Below, piece after piece: positions 1-8,116 of a stretch of DNA of 64,000 nt. A program made the position numbers and the translations under genes. The stretch is from Streptomyces gardneri (GTDB lineage Bacteria > Actinomycetota > Actinomycetes > Streptomycetales > Streptomycetaceae). The stretch lies in the NCBI RefSeq assembly GCF_006539185.1, contig NZ_BJMN01000028.1, positions 1 to 64,000 on the forward strand, given 5' to 3'. Numbering within the stretch: the stretch's first letter is position 1; every line of letters starts with the position of its first letter. The notes under the pieces were generated by a model that ran no database searches, was not told where the DNA came from, and was given only the letters and a program-made list of their open reading frames with translations.

Positions 1-26
1 CGGGGTGTTTCACGTGAAACACCCCG
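1..26. promoter_or_regulatory. parS: parS centromere site (ParB-binding palindrome)
   Basis: Bases 7-20 read GTTTCACGTGAAAC, the exact ParB-binding consensus of Streptomyces and many other bacteria. Flanking bases extend it to a perfect 26-bp inverted repeat. ParB loads here and spreads to organise origin-proximal DNA and, in Streptomyces, to segregate chromosomes during sporulation. Known Streptomyces sites cluster around oriC, so the window is probably within a few hundred kilobases of the origin. The site lies in the intergenic DNA just upstream of fba. Confidence 0.95.
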
Positions 27-150
27 CCCCTTGGTGTGCCGCGCCCGTGGGAGCCAGGACGAGAGTCTGAAAGGATGGGGGCGACGATGACGTCGCCCCC
101 AGGTCAGGGACAGCAACGCACACACCCCGCACATCACAAGGAGCGGACGA

Positions 151-1173
151 ATGCCCATCGCAACCCCCGAGGTCTACAACGAGATGCTCGACCGGGCGAA
201 GGCAGGCAAGTTCGCCTACCCGGCCATCAATGTGACCTCGACCCAGACTCTGCACGCGGCGCTGCGAGGCTTCGCGGAGGCCGAGAGCGACGGCATCATT
301 CAGATTTCGACCGGTGGCGCCGAGTTCCTGGGCGGCCAGTACAACAAGGACATGGTCACGGGCGCCGTTGCCCTGGCCGAGTTCGCGCACATCGTCGCCG
401 CGAAGTACGACATCACGGTCGCTCTGCACACCGACCACTGCCCGAAGGACAAGCTGGACGGCTACGTCCGTCCGCTGCTCGCCGTCTCCGCCGAGCGCGT
501 CGCCCGTGGTGAGAACCCGCTGTTCCAGTCGCACATGTGGGACGGCTCCGCCGAGACCCTCGCCGACAACCTGGCCATCGGCCAGGAGCTGCTCGCGCTG
601 GCCGCCGCCGCCAAGATCATCCTTGAGGTCGAGATCACCCCGACCGGTGGCGAGGAGGACGGCGTCACCCACGAGATCAACGACGAGCTGTACACCACCG
701 TCGACGACGCCATCCGCACCGCCGAGGCCCTCGGCCTGGGCGAGAAGGGCCGCTACCTGCTGGCCGCGTCCTTCGGCAACGTCCACGGCGTCTACAAGCC
801 GGGCAACGTCGTGCTCCGCCCCGAGCTCCTCAAGGACCTCCAGGCGGGCGTCGCCGAGAAGTTCGGCAAGGTCAACCCGTTCGACTTCGTCTTCCACGGT
901 GGCTCGGGCTCGACCGCCGAGGAGATCGCCACCGCGCTGGAGAACGGCGTCGTGAAGATGAACCTCGACACCGACACCCAGTACGCCTTCACCCGCCCGG
1001 TCGCGGACCACATGTTCCGCAACTACGACGGTGTCCTGAAGGTCGACGGCGAGGTCGGCAAGAAGTCCACCTACGACCCCCGCACCTGGGGCAAGCTGGC
1101 CGAGGCCGGCATGGCCGTCCGTGTGACCGAGGCGTGCGCGGCGCTGCGCTCGACCGGCACGAAGCTGAAGTAA
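151..1173 (+). CDS. fba: class II fructose-bisphosphate aldolase
   Basis: Cleaves fructose 1,6-bisphosphate to glyceraldehyde 3-phosphate and dihydroxyacetone phosphate in cytosolic glycolysis and gluconeogenesis. The 340-residue product is full length for zinc-dependent class II (FbaA-type) aldolases. Visible motifs are HTDHCPKD with the zinc histidine, the EVEITPTGGEEDG stretch, NVHGVYKPG with a second metal histidine, and the phosphate-binding FHGGSGS. The ATG at 151 follows AAGGAG at 139-144. It stands alone, with parS upstream and a terminator downstream. Confidence 0.97.
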   Translation: MPIATPEVYNEMLDRAKAGKFAYPAINVTSTQTLHAALRGFAEAESDGIIQISTGGAEFLGGQYNKDMVTGAVALAEFAHIVAAKYDITVALHTDHCPKDKLDGYVRPLLAVSAERVARGENPLFQSHMWDGSAETLADNLAIGQELLALAAAAKIILEVEITPTGGEEDGVTHEINDELYTTVDDAIRTAEALGLGEKGRYLLAASFGNVHGVYKPGNVVLRPELLKDLQAGVAEKFGKVNPFDFVFHGGSGSTAEEIATALENGVVKMNLDTDTQYAFTRPVADHMFRNYDGVLKVDGEVGKKSTYDPRTWGKLAEAGMAVRVTEACAALRSTGTKLK

Positions 1174-1185
1174 TCGTTGAACGAC

Positions 1186-1215
1186 GGGCCCGGTACCTCC
1201 CGAGGTGCCGGGCCC
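1186..1215 (+). terminator. hairpin terminator after fba
   Basis: A 13-bp stem (one G-T wobble) around a four-base loop starts 13 bases after the fba stop. There is no T-run, as is usual in Streptomyces terminators. It separates fba from the PLP lyase gene starting at 1251. Confidence 0.75.
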
Positions 1216-1250
1216 TCGTGCGTCCAGGACACTTCCCAGGGGAGGGCACG

Positions 1251-2411
1251 ATGTACGACTTCGACCGTGAGATAGACCGGCACGGGACCTGGTCGGTCCA
1301 GTGGGACGGGATCGCGGACCGCTTCGGCGTCCCCGACCTGCTCCCCTTCACCATCTCCGACATGGACTTCGCCTCCCCGCCGGAGGTCCTCGCCGCCCTG
1401 CGCGACCGCGTCGACCACGGCGTCTTCGGCTACACGGACTGGCGGCTCGGGGAGTTCCGGGACGCGATCCGGCACTGGTACGCGAGCCGGTACGCGACCG
1501 GGATCGACCCGGAGGCGCTGGTGTACGCGCCGTCCGTGCTCAACCAGCTCTCGCAGCTCCTGCGGATGTGGACGGAGCCCGGCGACGGCGTCGTCGTGCA
1601 CACCCCCACCTACGACGGCTTCCGCAAGGCGGTCACCGGGCTCGGGCGCGAGCTGCGGGGCGTGCCGCTCGGGGACCTCGACGCCCTGGAGCGGGAGCTC
1701 GCCCGCCCCGACAGCCGGATGCTGCTGCTCTGCTCCCCGCACAACCCGACGGGCCGGGTGTGGACGGAGCAGGAGCTCGCCGCCTTCGCCGAGCTGGCCG
1801 AACGGCACGGCGCGGCCGTCGTCAGCGACGAGATCCACGCCGACCTCACCACCGACGGCCACCGGCACGTCCCGTGGACCCGGGTGGCCGAACAGGGCCG
1901 GGGCCGCCGCTGGGCGCTCGTCACCTCCGGCACGAAGGCCTTCAACTTCCCCGCGCTCTCCGGCTCGTACGGGATCGTCGGCGACCCCGACGCCCGCCAG
2001 ACGTTCGTCCGGCGCATGGAGACCGGCGAGGGCCTCGCCTCGCCCGCCGTCCTCTCGCTGACCGCCCACATCGCCGCGTACCGGCAGGGCGCGCCGTGGC
2101 TGGACGAGCTGCGCGGCTATGTCGCGGGCACGATGGAGCTGCTCCGGGAGCGGCTGGCCACGGGGCTGCCCGGTGTCGTCTGGGAGCCCCCGCAGGCCGG
2201 CTACCTGGCCTGGATCGACCTGCGCCCGCTCGGGATCGAGGAGACCCGGCTCCAGGAGGAGCTGGTGTCCGTGGAGAAGGTCGCGATCATGCCGGGCGGG
2301 GTGTACGGGACGCCGGGTTTCGTCCGGCTGAACGTGGGCTGCCCGCGGAAGAAGGCCGAGCGGGGCGTGGACGCGCTGATCAGAGCGGCGACCCGGCTGC
2401 GGACGCGCTGA
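1251..2411 (+). CDS. MalY/PatB-type PLP-dependent C-S beta-lyase
   Basis: A 386-residue fold-type I aminotransferase-like protein of the MalY/PatB group, which typically cleaves cystathionine and other S-substituted cysteines. The N-terminal MYDFDREIDRHGT...WDGIADRFG region and FTISDMDF are typical of the group. The cofactor lysine lies in SGTKAFNFP (about residue 226), and an SPHNPTGRVW motif is present. The ATG at 1251 follows a GGGGAGGG ribosome site; an upstream in-frame GTG would fall inside fba. The last twelve codons are copy 1 of a 32-bp tandem array that runs past the stop, so the C-terminus may vary between strains. The natural substrate is unknown. Confidence 0.85.
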   Translation: MYDFDREIDRHGTWSVQWDGIADRFGVPDLLPFTISDMDFASPPEVLAALRDRVDHGVFGYTDWRLGEFRDAIRHWYASRYATGIDPEALVYAPSVLNQLSQLLRMWTEPGDGVVVHTPTYDGFRKAVTGLGRELRGVPLGDLDALERELARPDSRMLLLCSPHNPTGRVWTEQELAAFAELAERHGAAVVSDEIHADLTTDGHRHVPWTRVAEQGRGRRWALVTSGTKAFNFPALSGSYGIVGDPDARQTFVRRMETGEGLASPAVLSLTAHIAAYRQGAPWLDELRGYVAGTMELLRERLATGLPGVVWEPPQAGYLAWIDLRPLGIEETRLQEELVSVEKVAIMPGGVYGTPGFVRLNVGCPRKKAERGVDALIRAATRLRTR

Positions 2412-2540
2412 TCAGAGCGGCGACCCGGCTGCGGACGGGCTGATCCGGGCGGCGACCTGGCTGCGGACGGGCTGATCCGGGCGGCGACCCGGCTGCGGAC
2501 GGGCTGATCCGGGCGGCGAACCCGCTGCGGACGGGCTGAC
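2369..2540. repeat. 32-bp tandem repeat array, about 5.4 copies
   Basis: Units begin at 2369, 2401, 2433, 2465 and 2497, with a 12-base partial at 2529. Copies 1 and 2 are identical; copies 3 to 5 differ by a few substitutions. Copy 1 encodes the C-terminus of the PLP lyase, and the stop falls in copy 2 because 32 is not a multiple of three. There are no spacers, so this is not a CRISPR array. It looks like replication-slippage expansion of a gene end. Confidence 0.9.
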
Positions 2541-2623
2541 GGCGCCGGCCGGAGTCCGCCCGGCGACTGCCCCGGCGGCCGCGTCGGCGAGCGGCGCCCG
2601 CGGCTTCGCGGGACCATGCAGGC

Positions 2624-4078
2624 ATGGGTGAGCGGGACGTGCGGATGGCCTCGGGGACAGGCCGGTGGATCCTGTTCACGACCGTCCTCGGCTCCGGGAT
2701 GGCGCTGCTCGACTCCACCGTCGTCAACGTCGCCCTCCCGCACATCGGCGAGGACCTGGACGCCGACCTCGGTGCCCTCCAGTGGACCGTCAACGCCTAC
2801 ATGCTGACCCTCGCCGGACTGATCCTGCTCGGCGGGGCGCTCGGCGACCGGTACGGGCGGCGCCGGGTCTTCGTGATCGGGGTGGTGTGGTTCGCGCTCG
2901 CCTCGCTGCTGTGCGGACTCGCGCCGAACACCGAGGTGCTGATCGCGGCCCGCGCGCTCCAGGGCGTGGGCGGGGCGCTGCTCACCCCCGGCTCGCTCGC
3001 GCTGATCCAGGCCAGCTTCCACGAGGACGACCGGGCCAGGGCGGTCGGCCTGTGGTCCGGCTTCGGCGGCGTGGGCGCGGCGATCGGGCCGTTCGTCGGC
3101 GGCTGGCTGGTGGACGGGCCCGGCTGGCGGTGGGTGTTCCTGCTGAACGTGCCGCTCGCCGCCGTCTGCGTGCCCGTGGCCCTGCGCCATGTGCCCGAGT
3201 CGCGGGACGAGACCGCGCACGGTCGCTTCGACGTGCTCGGCGCGTTCCTGGGCGCGGCGGCGCTCGGCCTCGTGACGTACGCGCTGATCGGCGCGGCCTG
3301 GTGGGCGGGGGTGGCCGGGCTCGTGCTCGGGGCGGGGTTCGTGGTGGTGGAGCGGCGGCGCGGCGAGCGTGCGATGGCGCCGCCGTCGATCTTCGCGTCC
3401 CGGCTGTTCACGGCGGTCAACCTGGTCACCCTGTGCGTGTACGCGGCCTTCGGCGGGTTCTTCTTCCTGGCCGCGCTCCAGCTCCAGGTGGTCTCCGGCT
3501 ACTCGGCGCTCGGCGCCGGTACGGCCCTGCTGCCGACGACCGTGCTCATGCTGCTGCTGTCGGCGAAGTCCGGGGAGCTGGGGGAGCGGATCGGCCCCCG
3601 GATCCCGCTCACGGTGGGGCCGCTGCTGTGCGCCGCGGGAATGCTCCTGATGCTGCGGGTCGGGGAGGACGCCTCGTACGTACAGGACGTGCTGCCGGCC
3701 ATGCTGGTGCTCGGCCTCGGCATGACGGCCCTGGTCGCGCCGCTGACCGCGACCGTCCTGGCCTCGGTGGACGTGTCCAGGGCGGGCCTGGCGAGCGGGA
3801 TCAACAACGCGGCGGCGCGGGCGGCCGGGCTGCTCGCGGTGGCCGCGCTGCCGCTGCTCGCCGGGATGGGCCCGGAGGCGTACCGCTCGGCGGAGGAGTT
3901 CGACGAGACCTTCCGGCGCGCGATGCCGATGTGCGCGGGGATCCTGGTGGTGGGGGCGGTGCTCGCCTGGACGACGATGCGCACCCCGGCCGAACGGCCC
4001 GGATGCCACCCGGAGTGCCGCGTCCACTGCGGGGTGACGTCACCGCCACTGGACCCGGGGGCGAACGCCTCGGGCTGA
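2624..4078 (+). CDS. MFS drug/proton antiporter, DHA2 (EmrB/QacA) family
   Basis: A 484-residue membrane exporter of the 14-helix DHA2 group, expected to expel small toxic compounds or antibiotics using the proton gradient. Family signatures are LDSTVVNVALPHIGEDL in helix 1, LGDRYGRRRVF in the loop between helices 2 and 3, and the antiporter motif GGVGAAIGPFVGGWLV in helix 5. The ATG at 2624 lies 6 nt behind the -10-like GACCAT, which suits a leaderless transcript; ATG 2645 is an alternative. The polar tail of about 25 residues is unlike the family. No adjacent TetR-type regulator is present, so the substrate cannot be guessed. Confidence 0.88.
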   Translation: MGERDVRMASGTGRWILFTTVLGSGMALLDSTVVNVALPHIGEDLDADLGALQWTVNAYMLTLAGLILLGGALGDRYGRRRVFVIGVVWFALASLLCGLAPNTEVLIAARALQGVGGALLTPGSLALIQASFHEDDRARAVGLWSGFGGVGAAIGPFVGGWLVDGPGWRWVFLLNVPLAAVCVPVALRHVPESRDETAHGRFDVLGAFLGAAALGLVTYALIGAAWWAGVAGLVLGAGFVVVERRRGERAMAPPSIFASRLFTAVNLVTLCVYAAFGGFFFLAALQLQVVSGYSALGAGTALLPTTVLMLLLSAKSGELGERIGPRIPLTVGPLLCAAGMLLMLRVGEDASYVQDVLPAMLVLGLGMTALVAPLTATVLASVDVSRAGLASGINNAAARAAGLLAVAALPLLAGMGPEAYRSAEEFDETFRRAMPMCAGILVVGAVLAWTTMRTPAERPGCHPECRVHCGVTSPPLDPGANASG

Positions 4079-4121
4079 GACACCCGCTGCTTCGGGCCGG
4101 GCAGCTCGGCCCGAGGGCACC

Positions 4122-4195
4122 GCCCGGGCCGCCGGGGCCGCTCGGGGGCGAGGACGCAGCCCGGGCCGCCGGTCCCGCTCGGGGGCGAGGGCGCC
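4122..4195. repeat. imperfect 37-bp direct repeat in intergenic DNA
   Basis: Two copies, starting at 4122 and 4159, share GCCCGGGCCGCCGG followed by CGCTCGGGGGCGAGG. They lie in a GC-rich, non-coding 239-base gap between the transporter and DUF3151 genes. Extensive self-complementarity suggests transcript-end structure, but no single clean terminator stands out. Confidence 0.6.
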
Positions 4196-4317
4196 TCCCC
4201 GGCCCCCGACCCCTCAGACCCACCGACGCCGCCGACACCGCTCGGCCCGAGGCCGACCTCAGGTCGCCCGGGCAGCGCGGCCCGAGGGCGGGGGCGGGCA
4301 CCCCCTAGGCTGTGGCC

Positions 4318-4731
4318 ATGGCCATCCACGAGAACCTTCTGGGGGGACCGGCCCCCACCCACCTGCCCGACGACCCGGGTCCGCGCGAGCTGCTCGCGAA
4401 CGGCACGGCGCCGGCCGAGGTCGCCGCGCAGTACCCGACCTCTTCGCTCGCCTGGGCCCAGCTCGCCGACGACGCCTTCGAGGGCGGCCGGGTCGTCGAG
4501 TCGTACGCCTACGCCCGTACCGGCTACCACCGCGGCCTGGACGCGCTGCGCCGCAGCGGCTGGAAGGGCCACGGCCCGGTGCCGTGGGAGCACGAGCCGA
4601 ACCGCGGCTTCCTGCGCGCGTTGCACGCCCTCGCCCGGGCGGCCGGCTCGATCGGCGAGAAGGAGGAGTTCGAGCGCTGCACGACCTTCCTGCGGGACTC
4701 CTCGGAGACCGCGGCGGAGACGCTCGGCTGA
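4318..4731 (+). CDS. DUF3151 family protein
   Basis: A 137-residue soluble protein of unknown function conserved across actinobacteria. The diagnostic N-terminus is MAIHENLLGGPAPTHLPD; the rest is helical, with YARTGYHRGLDALRRSGW and HEPNRGFLRALHALARAA. The ATG at 4318 is preferred over GTG 4312 because homologues begin at this Met and TAGGCT (4306-4311) sits exactly 6 nt upstream, the geometry of a leaderless actinobacterial promoter. Its place after the aldolase gene is conserved in Streptomyces as far as I recall. No catalytic motif is visible. Confidence 0.85.
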   Translation: MAIHENLLGGPAPTHLPDDPGPRELLANGTAPAEVAAQYPTSSLAWAQLADDAFEGGRVVESYAYARTGYHRGLDALRRSGWKGHGPVPWEHEPNRGFLRALHALARAAGSIGEKEEFERCTTFLRDSSETAAETLG

Positions 4732-4819
4732 CCTGCCGGACCGCTTCCCGGACGACCTGATCCGTCCCGGTTTCCCCCTGTCCCACCGGGCGGGCGGAAA
4801 TCGGGACAGACCCTCTCGA

Positions 4820-4839
4820 CGTGTTCGAGCGTGTTCGAG
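4820..4839. repeat. perfect 10-bp tandem direct repeat upstream of a promoter-like site
   Basis: CGTGTTCGAG occurs twice head to tail, 19 bases before a TACGAT -10-like hexamer at 4859-4864 that could drive the DUF3152 gene. Direct repeats one helical turn apart at this position suit an activator or sigma-factor site. No factor is identified. Confidence 0.5.
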
Positions 4840-4951
4840 GACGGACGAAGAGGGCCGGTACGATCCCCGGGACCGCAGGACCGAAGACGCCGGTTTCCGA
4901 GGCCCCAACTCCTCTTCCCCCACACCGGCCGACACAGGGGAGAAGTCTGTC

Positions 4952-5842
4952 GTGGGCAAGCGTGCCGCACCCGCAGGACGGCGAGGGACACAGAGCCGCC
5001 GGCGGGCCAGAGGCAGACGCGGCCCCGTGCGCCGGCTCGCGTTGCCGGTCCTGGTCCTGATGACCCTCGCGCTCGGCGGCGGAGCCGCCCTCGCCCACTT
5101 CAACGGCCGGACGGCCGACGATGCGGCCGCCCCCGCGCCGGAGCCGACGCCCGTGACCGAGGCGCCCACGACGGACGCCCCCACACCCCGGCCGACGACG
5201 GCGAAGCCGAAGCCGAAGGCCACGACGGCGAAGCCGAAGCCCAAGCCCAAACCGACCCCGAAGAAGACGACCGTGCCGCAGTCCGGCGCGGGGACGTTCA
5301 CCACCGCGCAGGCCTCCGGCGACGCGGTCGGCACCGGCGGCTCGCTGCGCCGCTACCGCGTCCAGGTCGAGGACGGCATCGAGCTGTCGGCGCACGGAGC
5401 GGCCGCCGAGATCCAGCAGATCCTGGCCCATCCGCGCAGCTGGGCGGCGCACGGCCGGGGCCGCTTCCAGCTGGTCTCGCAGAACGCCGACTTCGTCATC
5501 CGGATCGCCACCCCCGACACGGCGGACGCCCTCTGCGCCCGGCAGGGCCTGAACACCCACGGCGAGCTGAACTGCGAGACCGCCGACGGCGTCGTCGTGA
5601 ACCTCAAGCGGTGGATGCTCGGCTCGCCGACCTTCGCGGGGGAGGCGGCCGAGTACCGGCACCTGATCATCAACCACGAGGTCGGCCACGAGATCGGCAT
5701 CCGACAGCACATGGGCTGCCCGGGTCCGGGCAAGCCCGCGCCCGCGATGATGCAGCAGATCAAGGGCCTGAACGGCTGCCGTTCGAACGCGTTTCCGTAT
5801 GACGAAGACGGTAGCTACATCACGGGGCCGATCGTGTCATGA
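4952..5842 (+). CDS. membrane-anchored DUF3152 protein, putative zinc metalloprotease
   Basis: A 296-residue extracytoplasmic protein. The basic N-terminus is followed by one hydrophobic segment (about residues 28-48), then a Pro/Thr/Lys linker (TAKPKPKATTAKPKPK) likely to cross the cell wall, then the DUF3152 domain. That domain carries INHEVGHEIG (about residues 240-248), an HExxH zinc-protease signature followed by a second histidine-rich turn (RQHMGC). Four cysteines could form disulfides. The start is GTG 4952 behind GGGAGAAG. Peptidase activity is inferred from the HExxH motif and not known for the family. Confidence 0.85.
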   Translation: MGKRAAPAGRRGTQSRRRARGRRGPVRRLALPVLVLMTLALGGGAALAHFNGRTADDAAAPAPEPTPVTEAPTTDAPTPRPTTAKPKPKATTAKPKPKPKPTPKKTTVPQSGAGTFTTAQASGDAVGTGGSLRRYRVQVEDGIELSAHGAAAEIQQILAHPRSWAAHGRGRFQLVSQNADFVIRIATPDTADALCARQGLNTHGELNCETADGVVVNLKRWMLGSPTFAGEAAEYRHLIINHEVGHEIGIRQHMGCPGPGKPAPAMMQQIKGLNGCRSNAFPYDEDGSYITGPIVS

Positions 5843-5966
5843 TGCCGTTGGGACGGCGCGCGACGAAGCACGCCTCCCGAGGGGACCGGGGCTCCCGTGC
5901 CGCAGGGAAGAAGGCGCGCACGGTGGAGCAGACCGCTACCCGGTAGTTCGTATCGAGGAGACAGCA

Positions 5967-6818
5967 ATGTCACTCCCCCCGGTTTCCCCCGATGCCGGAG
6001 CCGGTTCGGTCGACCCGAACCTCGACTTCGCGGGTACCACGCCGTACGAGGACTACGTCCAGGCGGACGTCCTCACCCACCTCCAGCACCTCCGCTCGGA
6101 CGACCCCGGCGAGATGGTCTTCCTGGTCACCACCCAGGTCATGGAGCTGTGGTTCACGGTCATCGTCCACGAGTGGGAGACCGCGAGCCGCGCCCTGCGC
6201 GAGGACCGCGTCCCCGTCGCGATGGACGCGCTCAAGCGCTCGGTCCGCGAGCTGGAGGCGCTCAACCACTCGTGGCGGCCGCTCGCCCAGCTCACCCCCG
6301 GCCAGTTCAACGCCTACCGGGCCGCCCTCGGCGAGGGCTCCGGCTTCCAGTCGGCGATGTACCGCCGCATGGAGTTCCTGCTCGGCGAGAAGTCCGCGTC
6401 CATGCTCGTCCCGCACCGGGGCGCGCCCCGCGTACACGCCGAGCTGGAGAAGGCGCTCCAGGAGCCGAGCCTGTACGACGAGGTCCTCGCCCTGCTGGCC
6501 CGGCGCGGGCTGCCCGTGCCGCAGTCGGTCCTCGGCCGTGACCTCGCGCAGCGGTACGAGCCGTCCCCCGAGGTCGAGGCCGTCTGGGCCGGGATCTACG
6601 CGGACGCCGACCAGAACACCGAGCTCGTCCGGCTCGGCGAGGCCCTCAGCGACGTCGCCGAGCTGATCTGGCGCTGGCGCAACGACCACCTGGTCGCGAC
6701 CCGGCGCGCGATGGGCGCGAAGACCGGCACCGGCGGCTCGGCGGGCGTGGCCTGGCTGGAGAAGCGGGCCCAGAAGAACGTGTTCCCCGAGCTCTGGACG
6801 GCCCGCAGCCATGTCTGA
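5967..6818 (+). CDS. kynA: tryptophan 2,3-dioxygenase
   Basis: Haem enzyme opening the indole ring of L-tryptophan to N-formylkynurenine, first step of the kynurenine pathway. The 283-residue length is normal. Family features are the MELWF helix, YRRMEFLLGEKS with the substrate-binding arginine, RNDHLVATRR with the proximal haem histidine, and GTGGSAGVAWL. The distal-pocket histidine of the Xanthomonas enzyme is Thr here (VTTQVMELW), common in Streptomyces homologues as I recall. The ATG at 5967 follows CGAGGAGA. It is the first gene of an operon, overlapping kynU by 8 nt. Confidence 0.96.
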   Translation: MSLPPVSPDAGAGSVDPNLDFAGTTPYEDYVQADVLTHLQHLRSDDPGEMVFLVTTQVMELWFTVIVHEWETASRALREDRVPVAMDALKRSVRELEALNHSWRPLAQLTPGQFNAYRAALGEGSGFQSAMYRRMEFLLGEKSASMLVPHRGAPRVHAELEKALQEPSLYDEVLALLARRGLPVPQSVLGRDLAQRYEPSPEVEAVWAGIYADADQNTELVRLGEALSDVAELIWRWRNDHLVATRRAMGAKTGTGGSAGVAWLEKRAQKNVFPELWTARSHV

Positions 6819-8013
6819 GTCGTACGAGGAGAAGGCAGCCCGGCTCGACGCGGCCGACGAGCTGGCCAAGTACCGCGAGAAGTTCGCCCTCGACGCGGGG
6901 ACCGTCTACCTCGACGGCAACTCGCTCGGCGCGCTCCCCGCGCACGTCCCGGCCCGCATGGCCGATGTGATCACCCGTGAGTGGGGCGAGCTGCGCATCC
7001 GCTCCTGGGACGAGTCCGGCTGGTGGACCGCGCCGGAGCGGATCGGCGACCGGATCGCCCCGATCGTCGGCGCCGCCCCCGGGCAGATCGTGGTCGGCGA
7101 CTCGACGAGCGTGAACGTCTTCAAGGCGGTCGTCGCGGCGGCCCGGATCAACGGCGACGATCGCGACGAGATCCTCGTCGACGCGACGACCTTTCCCACG
7201 GACGGGTACATCGCACAGTCCGCGGCGCGCATGACGGGTCACGAGATCGTGGCGTGCGACCCGGCCGACATGGCGGACGCGGTGAGCGACCGCACGGCCC
7301 TCGCGCTCGTCAACCACGTCGACTACCGGACGGGCCGGCTCCAGGACCTGCCCGGCCTCACCGCCGCGCTCCACGCGGCGGGCGCGCTCGCCGTCTGGGA
7401 CCTGTGCCACAGCGCGGGCGCCCTGCCCGTCGGCCTGGACGCCCACGGGGTCGACCTGGCCGTCGGCTGCACCTACAAGTACCTGAACGGCGGCCCCGGT
7501 TCGCCCGCGTACCTGTACGTCGCCGAGCGCCACCAGGCGGCCTTCGACTCGCCGCTGCCCGGCTGGAACTCGCACGCGGACCCGTTCGCGATGACCCCCG
7601 GGTACGAGGCGGCCGCGGGCGCCGTGCGGGGCCGGGTCGGGACGCCGGACATCCTCTCCATGCTGGCCCTCGAAGCGGCGCTCGACGTCTGGGACGGGGT
7701 CGCCATCGAGGACATACGGGCCAAGTCCCTGGCGCTCACGGACTTCTTCCTGGAGTGCGTGCGGGCGTACGTGCCGGCGGGCCGCGTCGTCTCCGTGACG
7801 CCGGACGCGCACGGCGAGCGGGGCAGCCAGGCCGCGCTGAGCTGCGAGAACGCGCCGGCCGTCATGGCCGAGCTGATCAAGCGCGGCGTCGTCGGCGACC
7901 TGCGCCGCCCCGACGTCCTGCGGTTCGGCTTCACCCCGCTGTACGTCGGCTTCGCGGACGCGGAGAAGGCGGCGCGGGTCCTCGCGGAGGTCCTGGCAGA
8001 CCTCCCCGCCTGA
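6811..8013 (+). CDS. kynU: kynureninase
   Basis: PLP enzyme hydrolysing L-kynurenine to anthranilate and L-alanine. The 400-residue product matches the family. YLDGNSLGALP near the N-terminus and the lysine in VGCTYKYLNGGPGSPAYLYV (about residue 225) are diagnostic. Its ATG lies inside the last codons of kynA, so the two are translationally coupled. With kynA and the downstream hydrolase it converts tryptophan to anthranilate. No 3-hydroxykynurenine or NAD branch genes are present here. Confidence 0.96.
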   Translation: MSESYEEKAARLDAADELAKYREKFALDAGTVYLDGNSLGALPAHVPARMADVITREWGELRIRSWDESGWWTAPERIGDRIAPIVGAAPGQIVVGDSTSVNVFKAVVAAARINGDDRDEILVDATTFPTDGYIAQSAARMTGHEIVACDPADMADAVSDRTALALVNHVDYRTGRLQDLPGLTAALHAAGALAVWDLCHSAGALPVGLDAHGVDLAVGCTYKYLNGGPGSPAYLYVAERHQAAFDSPLPGWNSHADPFAMTPGYEAAAGAVRGRVGTPDILSMLALEAALDVWDGVAIEDIRAKSLALTDFFLECVRAYVPAGRVVSVTPDAHGERGSQAALSCENAPAVMAELIKRGVVGDLRRPDVLRFGFTPLYVGFADAEKAARVLAEVLADLPA

Positions 8014-8116
8014 GGAACGACCGTCCGATGATCGCCTGATCTGCGGGGGCTCCGGTGCTGGTACCGTCCCCGCAGGTCAGGCCAATTCGGCCGCGTCACC
8101 GAGAGGTTGGAACAGC

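Noticed and set aside
36-512. 158-codon open frame overlapping fba
   Set aside because: It is the +1 shadow of fba, Arg/Pro/Gly-rich, and starts inside the parS-proximal region without a ribosome site.
2369-2540. 32-bp repeats as a CRISPR array
   Set aside because: Units are directly adjacent with no spacers, and the first lies in a coding region.
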